Assembly (NCBI RefSeq): GCF_001411555.2
Contig: NC_049916.1
Location: 6,962,389 to 7,026,388, forward strand
DNA: 64,000 nucleotides
Direction: 5' to 3'
Source of the DNA: Juglans regia
Lineage: Eukaryota > Streptophyta > Magnoliopsida > Fagales > Juglandaceae
Below are positions 24,656-37,520 of this stretch, in pieces. The position numbers and the translations under genes were made by a program. Position 1 is the stretch's first letter; each line of letters begins with the position of its first letter. A model generated the notes under the pieces. That model had not been told where the DNA came from and did no database searches. It was given only the letters and a program-made list of their open reading frames with translations.

Positions 24656-25236
24656 AAAAGGTGTGGAACAAGCAGATATCGGTTTTCTCTATTTTTTGCA
24701 GCACGTCGACCAGTTCTCCATCAGTTTCGACCGGTTCCGTGCTCTGATGGCTGGCCTGATCGGTTTCCGGCCAATTTGGACGATTCCTATACAGCCTTAC
24801 TTACCAGGATATTTCGGTCTAGGCCATTTTTTTCAAATTTTTGACAAAAAAGTATATACAATGATAAAAAAAAATTATTAAAAAAAAAAAAAAAGAAGTC
24901 AAGTGAAAATATAATCTCAATTGTTTAACTAAGTATATACTTAACTAATTAAGCATTTTAATTAGTTAGAAGAACATTAAATAATTACTTACTTTAAATT
25001 TATATAAATACTTAAAAACAAATTACAAATATCATATAAAAAATTATTTAAAAACTTATATATTAAATTCAATTCAATCTGGGGTGAAATACCCTAGCCC
25101 GAGACTGGATTGAAATACTAGTCGATTAGGACGACTCCTGACAGAGACCAACTGGTCCCTTAATCGATTTGGTCCAAATTAAAATCGGTCGGTCCAGTCA
25201 GTTTTCTCAATCCGATGGAAAACTTTTGCACCTCTA
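24656..25236. repeat. Uncharacterised repeat-like block with GGTC/GGCC-rich ends
   Basis: Ends AAGGTGTGGAACAAG (left) and TTTTGCACCTCT (right) are loosely inverted. Between them are clusters such as CGACCGGTTCC and TCGGTCGGTCCAG around a very AT-rich centre. This looks like a non-autonomous DNA transposon. No clear target duplication, no coding. Confidence 0.4.
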
Positions 25237-25462
25237 TTCATAACATTAATTAAATTAGACATAAAACAATACTAAATATATTGAATTCGAATAGATATAT
25301 ATATATATATATAATCACAAGTCTCCAAGGAATATTGTTTATAACGTCAATAAGATAAATAAGTAATAAAAAAACAATGACAATTTATTCACAAAATTAA
25401 AGATCTTATCCCACACCATACGTAATAAATAAATATTCGATTACCAATCAACCAAAATCATG

Positions 25463-28400
25463 TCACCAAAGACCATCCCCGCCGTTAGAATTAGTGTAGT
25501 AGCCCATGGACCGTCTAGCATGTGGGCGCATTGCATTATTGTTTGGGCTTGGGCTTCTTGGAGTCTGATAGGTTGCTGTACCTCCAACTGAGCTGGAGTC
25601 GCAGCCCGACTCGACAACCAAGCTTCGCCTTGTTGATGGGTTCCATTGTGGCAAACTTGGGCCATTCTGTTTGATCGAGCCTTGACTCCGTACCTTGGCC
25701 TTTGCAGACTGGGTTTGGGCCATGTAGCTAGGGATATTGTTCAATCGATATTGTCGTTGCTTAATCGAGTCCGCAAAAATGTCCATTTCTACTGTTTTCT
25801 CGGACATGTTGTCGGTGACGGTGGTGGTGGTGGTGGTGGTAATAATGGGAAGTTCCATATAAGAGGCTTCATGGTGCCCGGTGTGAAGGGCGCCATGTGA
25901 CTGCGATGACATCCATCTCTCGAGCCAATTCCATCCCCATTGGGCCTTTTCATGCTCGTTAGAATATGGTCCAACATCTTTTTTGTTGAGCTCGGATTGA
26001 AAGAGTTGTGGTTGCTGTTGCCATTGCAATAAGGTGAGTAAGTCAGGACTGTGAGTGGGACCTTCGTAGGAAGAACACGTTTTAGGCCCTTCGGCAAACA
26101 AAACTACTGTCCATTGCTTTAATTAGTTTAGTGGACGTCAAAATTCAGTTGTTCCTTCAAGAATGATAAATCATAAAAGAGTAATGATATATATAGTTAT
26201 AGAGTGCAAGTGCCGTATAGTTACTTTGAAAAGAGTGAGGATCCACTATTAAAAAATTAATTTTTTTCATCTGAGTACAGTATATATTCATTCTTTTTAA
26301 AGTGATTATGCGGCACTTGCACACTCTGCAACTATCATTTCGCATCATAAAAACTCCTTTAAATTGTCAATCAAAATGGCCATGCACCAACCTGGTAGGT
26401 AATAGGAGAAGACACAGCTCTCTCCCTTTTCTTGGCAGCGTCATGTTTCCTCGAAGCATTTTCATTAATTTTCTCTGAACTTGGAAGCCTACCATGCCTA
26501 GCTTCCATTCCATAACTTCTAAAGGGGCTCTTTGGCTTTTGTTCTTCTTCCTCTTGTCCCCTTTGTTGTTCTTCTTCTTCTACTTTATTCTGAAGTTTCT
26601 CATGAGCCAATTGGAGTCTACGAGCACGTACTCTTGCCTGGACTCGTACCAGTGCTTGCATGCAACGCATTGTCATTTGTGATTGCTTGCGTACATTATG
26701 CCCTCTCACCAGTGCTTGCAGCCTCACTAAGCCCTTCAAAGCTCGCAAAGCCCGCCGAGCCTACATTATTGCACCCATTTTCCAGGTTTTAAATGGCAGC
26801 ATATAAACATCAAAAGTATAATATCCAATACCTTGTGATAAGTCGATTGGCCTCTCCACTTCAATGAAATTGATAGTGTCCAACTCTAAGTAGTGTAAAA
26901 TATGAGGTATTTTGGTCATTTCCAATTATGTTGGCAAGTGAAATTACAAAAGTTCTTTGTATTTTATACTAAATGGATGCTATCGATAATCCATTTCACT
27001 TGATATAGAGTATCAGACAATGCCAGTGACCACTGGACTTGGTACAAGTTGCTTATCCTTTAATGGGAATAAGAACCTGAAATTAAATGTGTGGTAGACA
27101 TGTACCTGGAACTTGGAGAAAGGTATCAGGGCCAAACAATGAATGTTCCAACACATGCGACAATTTATTCACCCTCATGCACAAAAAAAGACAAAAATTT
27201 ATTTTAGGAAAAGTCTTCTTACAAGTGAGTTCGCACACCAAACCGCACACCGATACTGACATATAAGACATCAGTTTAATGAAATGGTGCAAATTGAGAC
27301 GGAAATTATTTTCGTGAAACAGAAGACCTTTTTCCTATCTCAAAATTTTTCTTCTTTTATTTTTTTTTTCAATAAAAAAAATCATGTCGATGTCGGTACG
27401 CGATTTGGTGCACCAAACCACTTGTACCTAAGAAGGCTCCTGCAAATACTTTATATGTATATCCTATAATGCCTAGGTGTTCCAGAGCCATTGAGAGTTT
27501 CTTAAGTTGAAATAAACTCTCGAGTCTTATACGACTTAAAAAACCATATCAACCATATCTCATTTTTTTTAATCAGTTTTAATTAGACCAACTCAAAAAC
27601 TCTCGAGTGTGTAATAAATAAGGATAAGGAGATTACTAGGTAGCCTCTATAGCAAGATTGTATAAAAGTTGCAGCCCTTTCTTCCTTAGAGTGGCGTCCA
27701 TAACCAGCCAACCGAACAACTTTGGCTGCTGCTTGAGCTGCTGCAACTGCAGCTTCTGCCGCTGCAGCGGTTGCAACAGCAACAGCAATGGCATGGTTTC
27801 TATCTTCGGTCACAGGACTCGATGCAGTGCTCTCATCATTTGTTACATCTGCTGAACTCTCAGCGGGAAAATGTTCAAATGACACAACCTCTGGAGCATC
27901 TGCATGATGCCATTTCTCCACATTGTTCTTCTGAAAATCATCAGAATTTCTTAGAAGTAGCACCCAACACTAGTATGATATGCATCATAAATGCTAGAAA
28001 TTATCATTAATCTTAAAAAAAAACAAAAACGATATCACTTTTTTCATTAAAATCAAGCGTATATTTTGGGGATGATGGAGATCTAACTTAGCAAGCACAT
28101 GTTGATCAAGATGGGTGATGTATATAGCTTAGGCTGCAAGATAACTAATATCACGAGCCGTTCATTATCTGGTCATGTTGTTAGGGGACCATATGCACCT
28201 CTTTAACAATGCATGGTCTCACAGTAAAAGGGAGACAACCTCTTTAACATGTGGCTCCACCACCTCTACACTTCTGACTTCCATGAATTTCTACAATCTT
28301 AAGAAAAAAATCCATATTTGCCCTATCTGTAAAGCAGATATACATACTGTTTACTGGTCAACTTCAATTTATGAATGAAACCAAATCCCGTGGATGGTTT

Positions 28401-29356
28401 GTACAGAACCAATTTCGAATACCCACAAATATTATGCATAAAAAATCCCATAATTTATATAAAAACAAAGAGTTTAATATACAATTATCGTTTACTTTCC
28501 TAAATCCTTATTACTAGAGTTATGCAGCTGATTCCCAGTATCTCTCAACTGCTGGTGCCGGGAAATTAATTTCAATTAGCATGATCAGATATTTGGAAAG
28601 AGAGACCGTATTGTCACTATTAGGTATTATATCATTAACATACACTGCCGAAATAAAAATATTTTAAGTAAAAAACAAAAAGATTGTGACAATGGTTTAG
28701 CTTTAGGCATAGTTTGTTCACAACTTCTCTCATCTCTTCTTATCAAATCATTACAATTTTTTCAAATTCTCATACAAAATAAAATAAACAATTCAACTTT
28801 TTTAAATTTAAAAATAAAAATAATATTAAAAAATATATTTTAATAATATTTTATTTAACTTTTAACTAAATCTCTCGTGGGAATTGTCCAAAATCTGAGT
28901 TTTATACTCCTAACCTTTATAAATAAGAGAAATTATATTTGCAGTCTTGAGTAAATGATTACGTGTGTAATCTTATTAATGAATGAGGTAAAAGGAAAAA
29001 AAAAATACTATTTTAAAAAAGATATTATTGTAATTTTAAATTTTTTTAAAATATACTTAAATGAACTTGCATGAAACTAATTAATAAATAAATGATGGTA
29101 AAATCCAAGTTTTGGATTATGCGAATGAAGAAAATATAAAAAAAGAAAAAAATTGAAAAAGTAAAAGTAATACATTAAAGGTCTCTAATTTTATCCCACT
29201 CAAATAAATTATTAGTATTTTTTTTTTCATCTATGGGTCACTCAAATCAATTATTTAGAAATTATAGAAAGTGACCTTTTTCTCTGGCGAGTCCTTAGGT
29301 GATAGCTTGAAAGCCTTCTTCACCGACGAGATCCAGCTGCGTCCTTTCTTCCCCAT
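25463..29356 (-). CDS. IQD: IQ-domain (IQ67) calmodulin-binding protein, IQD family
   Basis: Plant IQD proteins bind calmodulin and associate with microtubules or nuclei as scaffolds. Coding exons in gene order: 29276-29356, 27637-27930, 26388-26760, 25463-26106, giving 1392 nt (463 residues). Exon 1 encodes the typical start [20 protein letters not shown]. Exon 2 has an Ala-rich helix ([19 protein letters not shown]) and the first IQ motif, [13 protein letters not shown]. Exon 3 continues [20 protein letters not shown] and [14 protein letters not shown], the diagnostic IQ67 repeats, whose split by a phase-0 intron is characteristic. The C-terminal exon has [10 protein letters not shown], a poly-Thr run from a GGT/ACC repeat, and [12 protein letters not shown]. 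The exon 3/4 junction is the least certain: a donor at 26391 with another acceptor is possible. Which of the many IQD members this is cannot be told. Confidence 0.9.
25817..25841. repeat. GGT/ACC microsatellite coding for poly-Thr in the IQD gene
   Basis: About eight consecutive triplets; translated as a Thr run (ITTTTTTTV) in the IQD C-terminal exon. Length polymorphism here would change the protein without shifting frame. Confidence 0.85.
26178..26345. mobile_element. Foldback MITE in IQD intron 3
   Basis: Two inverted arms (AGAGTGCAAGTGCCGTAT and GCGGCACTTGCACACTCT) around an AT-rich centre containing GGATCCACTATTAAAAAATT. Same design and shared words as copies near 40955-41128 and 36322-36500. 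Confidence 0.65.
27205..27442. mobile_element. Foldback repeat in IQD intron 2
   Basis: The left arm AGGAAAAGTCTTCTTACAAG...GTTCGCACACC and right arm GGTGCACCAAACCACTTG...AAGAAGGCTCCT are imperfect inverted repeats, with CACCGATACTGACAT mirrored by ATGTCGATGTCGGTA. Consistent with a MITE; no target duplication identified with confidence. Confidence 0.55.
28706..28905. mobile_element. MITE of the GTTTGGAT family, IQD intron 1
   Basis: Contains CTCATCTCTTCTTATCAAATCATTAC, AATAAACAATTCAACTTT and AAAATAATATTAAAA, the shared core of this family. It starts GGCATAGTTTGTTCACAAC. Boundaries approximate. Confidence 0.5.
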
Positions 29357-30059
29357 CTCCGGCTAATTGAACGGATTCTGATCTCGCCGCCGTCATATTG
29401 ACAAAATACCCATGTCAGAACTTGGAAACTAAAGTTTCAGTCAACCAAAAACATTAACAAAAACAAGAACATCATCAACACAGCGTTAGAAACTTAGAAC
29501 ATTGAAGACCCATGTACAAAAACCACAGAGATCTAAAACAAAGTTGGGAGGAAAAAAAAAAACACGCATTTAGCCATGAAAAGTACGACACGTACAGTCT
29601 CATTCATCTTAACCTCTAGTCAACACAAAAGGGAAGAAAGGAACTTCAACCCAGAAATGTCAGTTCATCGAGTAATCAAAAAGATCAGAAGTCCATAAAA
29701 TCCTTGAGTTATGAACAGAAGAAGAAAAAGGATATAACTTTACAAAACAAATAAAACGGGAAAGATATAAGAGGCCAGCTCGGCTGTCTAAAAAGAAACA
29801 TTTGAAGGGATCATTTATGGTAACTGATATCGATCACAAAACACAAAACAGTCCTCGAGCACAAAAGCAGACGATGGATTGAAAATGGAAACCAAACCTG
29901 AGGTGTTCGATAATAATACCAAAGGATTTTGGGGTCACTTGTCTTAGGCTTTCACATCTTCTCACTTTACACGCATCTCACAGAAAGGTTTGGTGATCGA
30001 CACTCTTGGACAGAAAGGTAAACTAAGCTCTTTATCTATCACACACACGGTAGAGAGAG

Positions 30060-30060
<1 letters not shown>

Positions 30061-30098
<38 letters not shown>
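30061..30098. repeat. (GA)n microsatellite upstream of IQD
   Basis: Long uninterrupted AG run preceded by GGTAGAGAGAGGTAGAGAG. It lies about 700 bp upstream of the IQD start codon, probably in the leader or promoter. Confidence 0.9.
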
Positions 30099-30103
<5 letters not shown>

Positions 30104-30429
30104 TAGTAACTACGGCCGAGCGCGCGCGATCGCGGTTGGTATTTATCAAATTCACGGGGGTGTACTACCTCGTAATACAACTTTGTTATACGGATGGGGG
30201 CTGGGCCCAATTGGGTTACGACACCTATCCTCTCTTGGTGCAAATTGGGCTCCACTTTTTCAATAAATAATTCTAATCATCTTATAGGAATGATAATTAA
30301 AACAACTTAATTAATTTAATAAAAATAAAATTTAAAAAATAATAAAAATAAAAATAAAATAAATATGATATGCAGCGTAGATGGCTGGATAGCAAAACTC
30401 TTTAAAATAACCTTGAAAATAAAATTGTG

Positions 30430-30925
30430 GGTTAATCGCATTGAACATTTATAATTTTGTGGTTCGAGTTTCTAAATTTTTAATTTTTAAAAAATTGAGA
30501 CCTAGATTTTAATAAATTTGCAACTACGTAATCGCCAATATTTCCTTATAAATTTAATAGAAGGTCACGTATCAGCATTTGATTGGCTAACGTGGATATT
30601 AATGTCGCGTAAAAGTCAATCAAAAAGTGAAATGTGGCGTCCGATTAAGTTTGTAATAAAAGATTTGTGAGATACTTAATTGTAAATTTTTTGAAGTTCA
30701 GATATCATTACATAAAAATTAAAAATTAAGGACTCGAATGGTAAAAATGTGAAACTTTGATTTTGTAAAAACGTGAAACTTTATTTAAAATTAATTCTAA
30801 TTATAATAGAAGACTGATGGGATACCTAATGCAAATGTTTTGAAGTTCATGTATCAATTTTATAAAAATTAAAAATTGAGGACTCAATTATAAAAACGAG
30901 AAACTTTGATTTTGTAATTAATTCT
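30430..30925. repeat. Diverged direct repeats, non-coding
   Basis: The block around 30665-30780 (GATACTTAATTGTAAATTTTTTGAAG...GAAACTTTGATTTTGTAA) recurs at 30820-30920 (GATACCTAATGCAAATGTTTTGAAG...GAAACTTTGATTTTGTAA), and a related form occurs reversed near 30450-30540. This suggests an old rearranged repeat. Confidence 0.6.
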
Positions 30926-32700
30926 AATTTTTTCTAAAAAAAATGTAAAATCTATATATTTCTTTTATTATATACCATATTTTTATTTTATTTTGATCAT
31001 ATTAAATAATATGTAACATATTTATTACGATTAAATGATAAAATGATATATAATAAATAATTATTTAATAATAATAAATGTGTCTATTATATTTAATAAA
31101 ATGAAAATAGATTAATAATATATTGTATAAAATTTTTTACGTTTAAAATTCATCATTATTGGATGTACGGCCTATTGTCTTTTGAAATCTTTTTTGATCC
31201 CACACTACACCACACTACACTAGGATCGTGAGGCTCACTACAACTACTCCAACTATTACCACAGCAATAATTGTTGCAACTGCACCCCTAAAAGCAAATC
31301 ACACTCGTGTCACTCTATCTTACGTACCCAATGGATCAATACAAAGTCGTTTTAGCAAAAACAAGTTTCACTTTCAAACCTCTTTATGTGGTGGCCTCCA
31401 CTGTTCTGTCCTGCCCTCTATCTTAGGTCTTTGAAACAATGCTAATATATATATATATATATATATCGAGAGAGAGAGAGAGAGAGAGAGATTAGACTAA
31501 GTACGTACTAAAGAAAAAGAAACCATACAAGTGATGCTAATTGAAATCGAATTGAGATCATGATGTTCACGCTGCTCAGCTAACAAAGAGAAAATTAAAG
31601 AAAAAACAAATGTGAATGATTTGTTTTGGCATTGAAATGGTAATGGGTAGTTCTTCACCAGCCTCCATCAAATTGGCTCATTTAGTTTCTTGAATGTACT
31701 CAATTCAACTGAGTTTGGTTCAAATTTATATATTTTCTAATATTTAAATACTTAACTCTCAAATTATTAAATTCATTTCAATTTAAAATCTTTTTATATA
31801 TATGATCCACAATATTTTTTAACTCAATACCTCTTTACCTGCGGGACTAATAACCTTTTTCAATTTTTTATAAATACATCTAAACTCATCTTAACATCTA
31901 AATATATCTAAACTCATCTTAAGTAAATCTCACATAATTCATTCTACGATTTTAACTCACTACGATTCATAGAGAATTTAACTCAATTCAACTCAACTCA
32001 ATATCTAAATACAACCGTATATAGTCACCAAAACAAAAAAATTGAAAAATGATTTATACATCAAGATCTTTGCCAACTAAAAAAAGGGATCTTATGAAAA
32101 ATTATACTTTTTCCAACGTGAGTTCCACTATTTTTCAAAAAATTTGTACGAATCTTTGCATATTCTAATCCTATATTTAATATTATTCTATCATTCAACT
32201 TTTTTGACGTTCAAATGAAACAAAATGATCTATTAGCTAACTTTTGTTTTTTCTTTTGACTTCTTCTATAGAGTTTTTGAGCAGCCCCTACAACCATCAT
32301 TTTTTGGATTGATTTGCGGCCAATCATCTATCTTCCCGTGCGTCTATAATGGTGTGTGACAATCATGCACCGATGGTATAGAGGCAAGGCTGAGTAGATC
32401 TGAAAGATCTCGACGTGGAAAATTTGTTGGTACAGCACGTGTAACAGCTGGAGGTGTCGTGGTGCACCGAGCTTTTTGGCACGATTCCGCTCCGTCCCAA
32501 TAGATCAGCGGATGTAGAATGGCATGGTGGGATGCGTGTTGACTGATGGTGGTTGAAGTGTAATAAATCTGACCAAAACCGAATCAGTGGAGGGAAAAAA
32601 AATACCACCATGAAGGTGTATACACAATGCGGTAATGGAAAAGGAGAAGAGAAGAGGGTGAGAGCTACACGCTCACCCTCTCCAGCAAAGGCACTCGAAG
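30926..32700. other. Intergenic stretch without a recognisable gene
   Basis: AT-rich with a (TA)n(GA)n compound microsatellite at 31446-31491. A GTTTGGAT/ACTCAACTCAAC-type MITE-like block lies at about 31690-32025. A GC-richer unique patch at 32280-32560 has short frames and no known domain. Confidence 0.5.
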
Positions 32701-32701
32701 A

Positions 32702-32910
32702 GATTAATGGCTCATTTGTTTTTACAGATGAGATGAATTGAGATTAAAATTAAAAAGTTGAATAAAATATTGTTAGAATATATTTTTTAATATTATTTTT
32801 ATTTTGAGATTTAAAAATATTAAATTATTTATTTTATATTGTATTAAAAATTAAAAAATTTATAATAATGAGATAAGACGAAATGTTTTCTAAAAACAAA
32901 CAAAACTAAA
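32702..32910. mobile_element. MITE of the GTTTGGAT family
   Basis: Begins TGGCTCATTTGTTTTTACAGATGAGATG and ends ACAAACAAAAC, an inverted pair. The core AAAAAGTTGAATAAAATATTGTTAGAATAT is shared with other copies. Confidence 0.6.
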
Positions 32911-33274
32911 TTTTTTAAAATGAATGGAGAGTTTGTCTATCTAAACAGACAAAAGTCGCGTTTTCGGAATCATTCGCTTATGTTGTCTTTTCAAGTTCCG
33001 TTTCTTTCCGGGAGAGGGGGAAAGTTTCCAATATGGTTAATTTTTTAACGGACCGAATAGTAAAATACAAGTTGTCTAGGATATATTGTACTACCAATCA
33101 GTTTAACCCATTTAAAATCTAGTAAAATTATGATTATTTATATAAGAGTATTATTGCTAATTACTTTAGTGCAAGCCTTTTATAAAAAGTTGGTCAAATT
33201 AAAAGGAAAAAAAAAATACTGTTTACACTTTTTTTTATGGTGGAATCGGTCACACTTCTACAAAGAAATTGCAT

Positions 33275-33494
33275 GAGATTTAATTTTCATTTATTTTTAC
33301 AGATAAGATAAAATAAAATAAATTATAATAAAAATTAAAAATTGAATAAAATATTATTATAAAATATTTTTTTAATATTATTTTTATTTTAAAATTTAAA
33401 AAAATTAAATTATTTATTTTATTTTATATAGAAATTTAAAAAAATTATAATGATTAGATAAAATGAGATAAAAATTTTTGTGAAAGTGAACGAG
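33275..33494. mobile_element. MITE of the GTTTGGAT family
   Basis: Core AATTGAATAAAATATTATTATAAAATAT and AAATTATTTATTTTATTTTATAT between CATTTATTTTTACAGATAAG and GTGAAAGTGAACGAG. It immediately abuts another copy on the right. Confidence 0.55.
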
Positions 33495-33499
33495 ATCTT

Positions 33500-33685
33500 A
33501 AGGTCTGTTTGGATACATAAACGGTTTCATCTCATCTTATATCATCATTATAATTTTTTTTAAATTTTTACATAAAATATAATAAATAATTTAATTTTTT
33601 AAATTTTAAAATAATAATAATAAATATTTTATTTAATTTTTAACTTTTATCTAAAATTATTCAATTTGATCCAAACGGGGCTTAC
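33500..33685. mobile_element. MITE of the GTTTGGAT family
   Basis: Left end AAGGTCTGTTTGGATACATAA; right end TTTGATCCAAACGGGGCTT, its imperfect inverse. AT-rich core with ATCTCATCTTATATCATCATTATAA. Confidence 0.7.
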
Positions 33686-33894
33686 TTATTTTCTCCTGCT
33701 GTGGTGGAATGATAGAACGAAAATGCTAGGTCTCTCAGATCATCGCCCCTATCCCACAAGTCACAACTTTTTATGGGCGAAATGGAAATACTTATGTCAC
33801 CCACATTTTATAGACCTAAGTAACCTTGAGGTTGAGACCTAGAAATGAAAATAAAAGAGTTTAGCTAATTATTGGGTAGATCATAGATGGCCTG

Positions 33895-34145
33895 TAAAAA
33901 TGATGAGCTTTGCTACACAATTTTCACTACACTTCACGCTCCACACTTTATATTTTTTTAAATTTTTTTAAAGTTTTAATATTTTTTTAAATTTTTTTTT
34001 GAGTTTATTTTTTTAAATTATTTTAAATTTTTTATTTATTATTTATATAATAAATATTTAATAAAAAAAAATAAAAAATAAAAATAATGTAAAGTGTAGA
34101 GATTGGACGTAAGAGATTGAGTAGATTTTTTGAAAAATGATAGAA
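33895..34145. mobile_element. Foldback MITE, second family
   Basis: Left arm TTTTCACTACACTTCACGCTCCACACTTTAT and right arm AAAGTGTAGAGATTGGACGTAAG are imperfect inverse copies around an AT-only centre. A comparable arrangement is found at about 35810-36020. Confidence 0.45.
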
Positions 34146-35221
34146 GGCAGACAGCTTATTGCTTGCTTGCATTTAAAGGGCGGAGACTGAGCATTTGGGA
34201 ATTAGGAGAGGGGTCTTAATTAGTTGTGTACGTACCATCATTGCTTTGATTTTTCTTATTAATTTCGGTGACAAGCCCTTTTCAACGTAATCATGTTTTC
34301 GTCCTACCCTTTATTATGGCCGCCTTTTACCCATGGTCAAAGCGGCATTATTCGCACGTGCATATTTATGAATGTAAATAGTAATTATTGGGATCGATGT
34401 ACATTTTGATTGATTGGGTTGAGGAGCATTAAATTATTAATCTCTTTTTATTATTATAATTTTTTTTAATTTTTATATAAAATATAATAAATTTTAAAAT
34501 AATAATAATATTAAAAAATAATATTTTACTAATATTTTATTTAATTTTTAATTTTTATATCAATTCATCTTATATCAATTCTCAATTCAAACAAGATATA
34601 CAATACATTTTATAATATGTTTCATAATATATTTTAAAAAAAATTATAAAATAATGTTATTTTCATAAAATATTTAATAAAAATAAATTTTATTTTAAAA
34701 TATAATTATATAATATATTATAAAAAGTGACGTATATTTATAATTTTTCTTTTACTAATGACATAATAAAAATCCATGCACTTTTAAGACTTTTATCAGG
34801 GATTAAGGATTAAAGAACTTCTTTTATATTTCATTCCAAATGGGATTACCTTCCTATTTATTTTTTGAGTTATTTATTTAAGTCAGTGTGTAAAATAAAA
34901 CATTCTCATCATTTTAATAGTATATAAGATTTTATTTATAAGATTTTAATTTTAATTTTTTTTTAAATTAAATTATATCATGTAAATATTTTACTAGGTG
35001 TGTTATGCTAAATACCGACTTACAAATATAATTTGTATTATTTTTTAATATATCTGGAGGTTTTTTTTAAAAGGATTTTAAGCTCTTATTTATACGGGGT
35101 TTTCATCTTTTTCTTTGAAATGTCTATATATGAACTTAGATTAATTTATAAAGGAAGTCAAATATTTGGATTTGGTGTTTCAACTTTAAAAGTGAAGACA
35201 GTTCTACTTCACCAATATTAG

Positions 35222-35432
35222 GCCCAGTTTGCATATAAGAGTAATCTCAATTCATATCCACAAATCTCATCTAATTATTATAATTTTTTTTAAATTTTTA
35301 CATAAAATATAATAAATAATTCAAATTTTTTAAAATTTAAAACAATAATAATATTAAAAAATATTATTTTATTTAACTTTTAACTTTTATTACATATTAT
35401 CTCATCTCCTCTCAATATCAAAAGAGCACCTT
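35222..35432. mobile_element. MITE of the GTTTGGAT family
   Basis: Starts GGCCCAGTTTGCATATAAGAG, core TAATTATTATAATTTTTTTTAAATTTTTAC, ends CTCATCTCCTCTCAATATCAAAAGAGC. Boundaries approximate. Confidence 0.55.
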
Positions 35433-36321
35433 CCTGCTTAGCTAGCCAATTTCCTTGTATGTATGGAAGCAAGATCTTCAAAAGTATTTTGTAATTGGCC
35501 TCCTCACTTGAAGAAATAGAATAATTCTATTTGGCCTCCTCAAAGTATTTTATTTGTAATTGTTCATTTCTCTTTTTCTCACCCACTTTTTTTAATAGAA
35601 TATTGCAAGAATTTTTCGTTGGTGTAAAATTCGTTTTTTTTTTTCAGTGCTAATCATGAGATAATTTGGGTTTATTGGATTTTTTTTTTACCACTACTTT
35701 TAGAAAATCTAGACATTTTAAGTAATTTTGTCCCTTTTTTAAAGATAATTTGTCTATATCCTTGAGAGACAGAAAAAAAAATGATGTTTGTCAATACAAT
35801 TAACCTAAAGAGCTGCTCCACAACCTTCCCGACCTCCATATATCATTTTTTTGTTTTAATTTTTAAATTTTATTTTTAGTTTATTCTTTTTAAACTAATT
35901 CAATTCTTCTATTCATTATTCATATATTAAATATTTAATAAAATTAAAAAATAATAAAAATTAAAAAAAAAATGGTGTGTAGAAGTTGTATGAATAGTAA
36001 GAAGTTGTCTAGATTTTTTCTAACCTAAATCCAAACCAAGGCATTTGAAAATCAGTTTATACATGTGGAGTATGGGCAAAGACTGAATGAGGTTCTGAAA
36101 GGTGGTTCAACTATACCTAAAACGAAGATATCTCAACTACATGTAATGATTAAACATAATTCATATACATTCCTTTACATTTTGTTAAAGTTTGGTACAA
36201 CTAATCTATATTAATATGCCTACATAATCGTTTTAGTTTGCTTTGTTTTTATTTTTGGGTTAGTTCTTAATATTTACTTTGGGTAGAAAGGATAAATTAC
36301 TCGTTGATATTGCATTTATTT

Positions 36322-36500
36322 AAGAAATAATATTTACAGTTTTAAAATATGTAAATCTCGTACACTCCTTTAAAAAAGTGGATAAATATAATATCCATAT
36401 AAAAATATTAATTTTTTAATAGTAAACTTCACTATTTTTTAAAAGAAGTGTCGAGACTTACACTATTTTTAATATGTATCTAGCATTACTCTATTTATTT
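36322..36500. mobile_element. Foldback MITE, same design as 40955-41128
   Basis: AATAATATTTACAGTTTTAAAATATGTAAATCTCG...GTGTCGAGACTTACACTATTTTTAATATGTATCTAGCATTACTC; the arms are imperfect inverse copies around AAAAATATTAATTTTTTAATAGTAAACTTCACTATTTTT. It ends in AGCATTACTCT like the 40955 copy. Confidence 0.55.
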
Positions 36501-36602
36501 AATGATTGCTAATTTTCTTTGCATTCATTTACCTTTGACAACTTCTATCTAGGCCGGCAAGACATTGGTTTGCTTCAATTTGAACGGGAAAATGATCTCT
36601 TA

Positions 36603-36800
36603 CTCTGTCTAGTTTGGATGGTAAAATAATTTCAACTCATCATATTTAATCGTTATAATTTTTTTAAATTTTTAAATATTATATAATAAATAATTTAAAT
36701 TTTTAAATAAAAATAATATTAAAAAATAATATTTTAATAATATTTTATTTAATATTTTATTTTTATTTTATCTTAATTCATTATCTAAACAACACCTTAT
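36603..36800. mobile_element. MITE of the GTTTGGAT family
   Basis: Left end GTCTAGTTTGGATGGTAAAATAATTTCAACTCATC; right end CATTATCTAAACAACACC. AT-only core with TTATAATTTTTTTAAATTTT. Inverted arms imperfect. Confidence 0.65.
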
Positions 36801-37182
36801 CGTGGAGCTTGTGAGCAAGGTTGGATCTGCGAAGGCAACCACCTTTATGTTCCCCTAACCCAACTAGGGAATGAACCAGAGGTAACCATAACATTGGGAA
36901 TGTTCGCGTCTCAACGTAAGGCTCATTTTGAATCGTGGGTCAAAGGACAGGCAACTTTATTCGGATTAAAGGCCGGGGCATAAGAGTCTTGGTACTATCT
37001 AGGTGCTTTCAATCGTGTTGTTTGGACTCCCAGAATATGGCCACCCTTGAGGCTTTATATTTGATCGTATTTGTTGAAAACGTGTTTCATAGCTTGGGTA
37101 ACTTGGCGTTTCCTCCCTGCAGGACCTGCAAGACCCAAGGAGACGGGCTCAGGGTGGCAAGAGTCACCTCCGATGCCGGTTT
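36801..37182. other. GC-richer unannotated block
   Basis: Stands out from AT-rich neighbours. Contains a short open frame (36935-37189 plus) without a known domain. It may be a fragment of an LTR element. I cannot identify it. Confidence 0.3.
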
Positions 37183-37520
37183 GTTTTGAAAGTAAGATGA
37201 GATGATATTTTTGTGAATAATAATAAGATAATTTATAAATAATAATAAAATAGTTTGAGTTAAATCTTTTTTAAATTTTAAAAAATGAGGAAAGAAAATA
37301 TTGAATAAAAAATATTATAAAATTAAAATATTATAATAATATAGTTTTATAATATTATTTTTGTTTGAAAATTTGAAAAAGTATGAATTGTTTTTTATTT
37401 TTTATTTGAAAGTTTGAAAAAGTTGTAATGATTAGGTTGAAAATTTTGTATTTAAATTATGTTTGAGAATAAAATGAGATGATATGAAATGAGATCAATG
37501 AGAATTTTATATCTCATCTA
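37183..37520. mobile_element. MITE of the GTTTGGAT family
   Basis: Starts GTTTGTTTTGAAAGTAAGATGAGATGATATTTTTGTGAATAAT and ends GAGATCAATGAGAATTTTATATCTCATC, with internal AAAAAGTTGTAATGATTAGG. Longer than most copies, possibly two fused. Confidence 0.5.
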
